From an uncultured Saprospiraceae bacterium (lineage in GTDB: Bacteria; Bacteroidota; Bacteroidia; Chitinophagales; Saprospiraceae): a stretch of 8,594 nucleotides of DNA. Location of the stretch: contig CAKZUM010000378.1 of assembly GCA_937921525.1 (NCBI GenBank), forward strand, positions 1 through 8,594, read 5' to 3'. Both the position numbers and the translations under genes were made by a program. Positions 5,739-8,594 of the stretch are shown one piece after another. How positions within the stretch are numbered: position 1 is the stretch's first letter; each line of letters opens with the position of its first letter. The notes under the pieces are model-generated. The model had not been told where the DNA came from. It did no database searches and saw nothing but the letters and a program-made list of their open reading frames with translations.

Positions 5739-6680
5739 TTGAAAGAAGCATACCATCAATTTTGTCAAGAAAATGAAACGCTTCCGATCTTTTTTCAAGA
5801 TTGGTACCTTGATGCAGTTTGCCGAGATGGAGATTGGGAAGTTGTAATGGTTAAGCAGGCAGGAAAAATAGTCGGTGTATTACCCTATTTTATTAAACAA
5901 AAAGGACCTTTTAAGTACATTACTATGCCGCCATTAACAAAGATGATGGGGCCTTTCATTTTACCTGCCTACCGCTCAGAAAAGTCGTTTATAAAAATAA
6001 GTACTGCTTTAATAGAACAGTTACCAAAGGTAGCATCCCATGAACAATTATTGGATTATTCTATAGATAATTGGCTACCATTTTATTGGAAAGGGTATCA
6101 ACAAACAACAAGGTATTCCTATTTATTAGCAGTATCTAATATGCGGCAAGTATTCGATAATCTTAGCGCAGATTATAAAAACAATAAAATCAAAAAGGCT
6201 CAGAGATTAGTCCGAATTGTAGAAAATCGATCCCTAGAAACGCTGTATCAAGTGAATAAAATGAGCTTTGATCGGCAAAAAATCGCTGTACCTTATGATT
6301 TTGCTTTTTTAAAACAACTAGATACAGCATTGGCGAGGCATGATGCTAGAACCATGTTTTTTGCTATAGATCAATCAGAACAAATCCATGCGGTCGCCTA
6401 TTTAATATGGGATAAGAAAAGTGCCTATTACTTATTAGCAGGGGACGATCCTAATTTAAGAAAGAGTGGTGCTGGGATATTATTGGCTTGGCATACTATA
6501 AAATACACCAATGAAGTACTAGGACTGCCTATGTTTGACTTCCAAGGGAGTATGTTACCTTCCGTAGAGCGAGTACGTAGGCAATTTGGGGCAGTCCGAC
6601 AGCCTTATTTTTTTATAAAAAAAACAAATTCTAGATGGTTTGAGCTATTAGGTAGTCTGAAAAGAGCTTGGAGAATTTAA
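5739..6680 (+). CDS. FemAB-like GNAT-fold acyltransferase
   Basis: This 313-residue protein has the layout of FemAB-like/GNAT acyltransferases widespread in Bacteroidota. The N-terminal half (about 8-80) has FFQDWYLDAVC, a strand pair with VGVLPYFIKQK, and the stretch MPPLTKMMGPF. The C-terminal half (about 145-292) fits the Acetyltransf_6 type fold, with AYYLLAGDDP (229-238) and the conserved FDFQGSMLP (267-275) followed by a basic VERVRRQFGA. Family members transfer acyl or aminoacyl groups in cell-wall or surface-polymer synthesis; this substrate is unknown. No signal peptide, so it acts in the cytoplasm. The frame opens at 5733 after a TAA at 5730-5732, and its only initiator before the conserved region is the TTG at 5739; the next Met is residue 37, inside the domain. 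It follows the palindrome at 5538-5700 and converges on the acyl carrier protein gene, 28 bases between the stops. Confidence 0.85.
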   Translation: MKEAYHQFCQENETLPIFFQDWYLDAVCRDGDWEVVMVKQAGKIVGVLPYFIKQKGPFKYITMPPLTKMMGPFILPAYRSEKSFIKISTALIEQLPKVASHEQLLDYSIDNWLPFYWKGYQQTTRYSYLLAVSNMRQVFDNLSADYKNNKIKKAQRLVRIVENRSLETLYQVNKMSFDRQKIAVPYDFAFLKQLDTALARHDARTMFFAIDQSEQIHAVAYLIWDKKSAYYLLAGDDPNLRKSGAGILLAWHTIKYTNEVLGLPMFDFQGSMLPSVERVRRQFGAVRQPYFFIKKTNSRWFELLGSLKRAWRI

Positions 6681-6708
6681 TTGGGAAGGAGTAATATTAT
6701 CAAAAGAA

Positions 6709-6966
6709 CTAATGAGTAGTTAACTTTTCTTTGTACATCGCATATAGATAATCCACTATTTCTTTGACTGTCGTAAGATCTTCGATTTCTGTTATTGGAA
6801 TATCTAATTGAATACGTATTTCGCATTGTAAAACCATCTCCGCGAAATCAAGAGAATCTAGGCCCAGATCTCTTTGAAAAGACGCAGTATCTGTGATAGA
6901 TTTTGGAGGAACATCCATTTCTACAAGCACAGCATAGACCTCCCGCTTAATATCATTTCGAGTCAT
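6709..6966 (-). CDS. Stand-alone acyl carrier protein
   Basis: This 85-residue protein is an acyl carrier protein, which holds acyl chains on a 4'-phosphopantetheine arm. The attachment site is S38 in LGLDSLDFAEMV, at the start of helix II, and the four-helix pattern is complete through TTVKEIVDYLYAMYKEK. The segment that in E. coli AcpP is strongly acidic (VMALEEEF) reads VLQCEIRIQL here, so the partner-recognition face is less negative. No fabF or other fatty-acid synthase gene is next to it, unlike the usual acpP-fabF pair. Both points suggest a specialised carrier instead of the housekeeping one, but that is inference. Start at 6964-6966; no Shine-Dalgarno. The 205 bases upstream are AT-rich with a 12-bp palindrome at 7149-7160 and no consensus promoter I can place. 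Confidence 0.93.
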   Translation of the reverse strand: MTRNDIKREVYAVLVEMDVPPKSITDTASFQRDLGLDSLDFAEMVLQCEIRIQLDIPITEIEDLTTVKEIVDYLYAMYKEKLTTH

Positions 6967-7171
6967 TTATTATAGTTTGTATAAAATGCAGTTGTAGTAT
7001 AAAAAGCTGTTTTTCAACTCTTTAGGATGTTATATGCTGGATATTTGATAACAAGGCATACGACTAAGCATATTAGCCTTGATTATGAATAAATGTTCAA
7101 CATAATAGCATCGAATACGTTTAATATTGTCAAATATTATTACGTATAGTTATATATAACGCAAAAGTAAA

Positions 7172-7405
7172 TTAATTATTTGGAAAGGATGTAGGAAATA
7201 ATGGTGGACTTAATTTTGATACCTTCTTTTTTCTACGTACTATTTTGAATCTAGGGGCAGGCTTCATTTCTTCGGTCGTGAAAGTAATAATAGGACCTTG
7301 AGTACCCCAATAATATTGCTGCTCTTCCTTGCTGAGTAGCCGGAAAGCGTCTTTTTGGGGGGTAATGGATAGTTCAAATTTAATTTCATCAATCGTTTTT
7401 CGCAT
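7172..7405 (-). CDS. Small basic protein of unknown function
   Basis: This 77-residue protein opens MRKTIDEIKFEL and has two parts: an N-terminal region of about 55 residues with likely helices (AFRLLSKEEQQYYW, residues 20-33) and a strand (GPIITFT), then a strongly basic segment (KIVRRKKKVSK, 54-64) and a proline-rich tail. I do not know the family; the basic tail could bind nucleic acid or anionic partners. The frame continues upstream to an ATG at 7558, but those 51 codons cross a promoter and a repeat end and have poor protein character, so I place the start at 7403-7405. The promoter at 7450-7481 supports this, giving a leader of about 35-40 bases. It is divergent from the hydroxylase gene. 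Confidence 0.6.
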   Translation of the reverse strand: MRKTIDEIKFELSITPQKDAFRLLSKEEQQYYWGTQGPIITFTTEEMKPAPRFKIVRRKKKVSKLSPPLFPTSFPNN

Positions 7406-7436
7406 AACGATTATGATTTTTTTTGGATGAGGGATA

Positions 7437-7454
7437 ATTTGTATCCTTACAAAT
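7437..7454. promoter_or_regulatory. Dyad overlapping the promoter of the small basic protein
   Basis: A perfect 7-bp inverted repeat, atttgta (7437-7443) and tacaaat (7448-7454), with a 4-base spacer, overlaps the -7 box and the expected transcription start of the minus-strand promoter. This is where a repressor would bind. No regulator is known. Confidence 0.3.
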
Positions 7455-7481
7455 GTAAATAAAAAAATACATATAATCAAA
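7450..7481 (-). promoter_or_regulatory. Bacteroidota-type promoter
   Basis: On the minus strand TTTG (7478-7481) is followed after 20 bases by TACATTTG (7450-7457). This equals the Bacteroidota housekeeping consensus TTTG, about 19-21 bases, TAnnTTTG at -33 and -7. It points at the small gene starting at 7405, with transcription expected to begin a few bases after the -7 box. It is the clearest promoter in the window. Confidence 0.65.
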
Positions 7482-7547
7482 TTATTTATATAAAACCTAT
7501 TATTGTACGCTACTGGACATTTTGAAGAACAGAGGATAGCGACGTAT

Positions 7548-7562
7548 TTCTCAAACAACTTC
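7548..7562 (-). repeat. Solo copy of the palindrome's terminal motif
   Basis: On the minus strand gaagttgtttgagaa matches the first 15 bases of the left end of the 5538-5700 palindrome at 14 positions. No inverted partner is found within the nearby sequence. It sits 24 bases before the hydroxylase start, much as the palindrome's right end sits 38 bases before the acetyltransferase start. Confidence 0.5.
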
Positions 7563-7586
7563 TTGTTACCTTTTTAAGAAATTAAA

Positions 7587-8366
7587 ATGAATCTAATCAA
7601 TTTTGCTGATTCTAAAGCTGTCTTGATAGCTATCTGTACACTAACCATTATTGTATTTTGCAGATATGTTTTGATGTCTGGGGCATTTTATTTGCTCTTT
7701 TACTATTATTTTAAAAATACTTTTTGGCATAGAAAAATAAGCGAGGGATTAAGGCCTCAAGGGCAGGCATGGTCAGAAATTAAGTGGTCTGCCATCACCT
7801 CCTTTATTTTTGCTCTATCAGGGGTAGGATTGGTCTGGTTGTGGCAGATGGGATATACGAATATCTATACGGATTTCAAGAAATATGGGCTGCTATATTT
7901 ACCTTTTAGTTTAGGGTTTGGTTTATTTATTCACGAGACTTATTATTATTGGTTGCATAGATGGATGCATCGCCCCAAAATATACAGGTGGATACACAAA
8001 ACTCATCATGATAGCATTATTACGTCTCCTTGGACTTCCTTTTCTTTTCATCCAATGGAATCCATTTTACAGGCGATTGTAGTACCCTTAATTGTGATTT
8101 TTTTGCCAATGCACTATACCGTAATCATGACTATGCTAGTACTGATGACTGTTTCTGCCACGATCAATCATTTGGATATCGAGATTTATCCAAAAAATAC
8201 AGAAAAGCATTGGTTAGGAAAGTGGATTATCGGCGCCACCCATCACAGTATGCACCATTCCAAATTTATTAAAAATTATGGCTTGTATTTTACTTTTTGG
8301 GATAAATGGATGGGAACAGAGAGTGCCGACTATGAACAGTTGTTTCGAGACAGAACGAAAGGGTAA
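7587..8366 (+). CDS. Membrane di-iron hydroxylase, sterol desaturase family
   Basis: This 259-residue protein belongs to the fatty acid hydroxylase/sterol desaturase superfamily, membrane di-iron enzymes that hydroxylate or desaturate lipids with O2. Histidine boxes are complete: H116 preceding HRWMH (H124, H128), HKTHH (H137, H140, H141), FHPME (H155), NH at 194-195, and HHSMHH (H219, H220, H223, H224) near the C-terminus. Hydrophobic segments at about 11-42, 68-88, 101-122 and 160-193 should form a membrane bundle with the boxes on the cytoplasmic side. Length is usual for bacterial members. The substrate could be a fatty acid, an aminolipid, a carotenoid or a hopanoid-type lipid; the sequence does not decide. 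The ATG at 7587 follows an A-rich leader with no Shine-Dalgarno. The gene is divergent from the small basic protein and is followed after 74 bases by the composite repeat at 8441-8592. Confidence 0.93.
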   Translation: MNLINFADSKAVLIAICTLTIIVFCRYVLMSGAFYLLFYYYFKNTFWHRKISEGLRPQGQAWSEIKWSAITSFIFALSGVGLVWLWQMGYTNIYTDFKKYGLLYLPFSLGFGLFIHETYYYWLHRWMHRPKIYRWIHKTHHDSIITSPWTSFSFHPMESILQAIVVPLIVIFLPMHYTVIMTMLVLMTVSATINHLDIEIYPKNTEKHWLGKWIIGATHHSMHHSKFIKNYGLYFTFWDKWMGTESADYEQLFRDRTKG

Positions 8367-8440
8367 AAAGTAATTCTTTGTTAAGAAGTCAACTAATTGT
8401 TGTGTATATTTGTTTTAGTAATAGCCCTAATACAACTTTC

Positions 8441-8592
8441 AGGGCGAACGAAAAGTCGTTTTTATAATATATATTGGTGGAAGCAAGTTACAAACTTGCA
8501 GCATATTAGGTTGAAGTTACAAACTTCAACCATCGACCCCAAGCATTTTTCAATGAATTATCATATTACGATTTTGACTTTTCGTTTGCCCT
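8441..8592. repeat. Second composite inverted repeat enclosing two hairpins
   Basis: Outer arms 8441-8457 and 8576-8592 are reverse complements at 16 of 17 positions (agggcgaacgaaaagtc on the left). Further in, taatat (8465-8470) pairs in register with atatta (8563-8568). Inside lie two hairpins with the same core, aagtt-aca-aactt: 8483-8499 (7-bp arms) and 8509-8531 (10-bp arms), both perfect. A short competing hairpin joins gccct (8424-8428) with agggc (8441-8445). The element lies in the 3' untranslated region of the hydroxylase gene and ends 2 bases before the window does, so further copies to the right cannot be excluded. Confidence 0.75.
8483..8531. repeat. Tandem hairpins with shared core
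   Basis: gcaagtt-aca-aacttgc (8483-8499) and the longer hairpin 8509-8531 with arms ggttgaagtt and aacttcaacc share the 13-base core aagttacaaactt. The flanks differ but remain paired in each, so the pairing is kept while the sequence changes. Confidence 0.75.
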
Positions 8593-8594
8593 AA

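Noticed and set aside
7131..7165. Minus-strand TTTG pair as promoter for the acyl carrier protein
   Set aside because: The two TTTG elements are 27 bases apart where the consensus needs about 23-25, and the TA of the -7 box is out of register.
8030..8272. 80-codon alternative frame inside the hydroxylase gene
   Set aside because: It overlaps the conserved histidine boxes of the real frame.
8397..8594. Open plus-strand frame of 65 codons at the right edge
   Set aside because: It runs through the inverted repeats of 8441-8592; the codons mirror the repeat sequence and no protein family is suggested.

Overview
The window is AT-rich chromosomal DNA, most likely from a member of the Bacteroidota. 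The clues are a textbook TTTG / TAnnTTTG promoter (7450-7481), the near absence of Shine-Dalgarno sequences before the genes, a Bacteroidota-style lipoprotein, and an acetyltransferase of the FemAB-like GNAT type common in that phylum. A placement near Saprospiria or Cytophagia is only an impression. No phage, plasmid, CRISPR, tRNA or rRNA gene is visible, and no intact transposase.

Layout from left to right: the 3' end of an unidentified plus-strand gene (3-119); a 190-bp composite inverted repeat (124-313); a minus-strand lipoprotein of unknown function (336-956); a 445-bp spacer with a hairpin repeat and a good intrinsic terminator; a minus-strand HtrA/Do-type serine protease with a single PDZ domain (1402-2547); a divergent plus-strand HD-domain protein (2769-3347); tail-to-tail with it the minus-strand tRNA methylthiotransferase MtaB (3349-4689); upstream of MtaB on the same strand a cysteine-containing unknown protein (4820-5422); a 163-bp imperfect palindrome (5538-5700); a plus-strand FemAB-like acetyltransferase with a TTG start (5739-6680); a convergent stand-alone acyl carrier protein (6709-6966); a small basic minus-strand protein with its own recognisable promoter (7172-7405); a plus-strand membrane di-iron hydroxylase of the sterol desaturase family (7587-8366); and a second composite inverted repeat filling the right edge (8441-8592).

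The genes are mostly independent housekeeping and accessory units and do not form one obvious pathway. The protease handles envelope protein quality, MtaB modifies tRNA, and the acyl carrier protein, acetyltransferase and hydroxylase could all touch lipid or envelope chemistry, but they are not in one operon.

The most interesting material lies between the genes. Almost every larger gap holds an inverted repeat. Two of them (124-313 and 8441-8592) share a topology, an outer inverted repeat enclosing two hairpins, while having unrelated sequences. In the first, the two inner hairpins are inverted, diverged copies of one stem-loop with a compensatory base-pair swap. A third element (5538-5700) is a MITE-like palindrome, and a lone copy of its terminal motif sits just before the hydroxylase gene. 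Several arms are built from 7- or 8-base tandem words.
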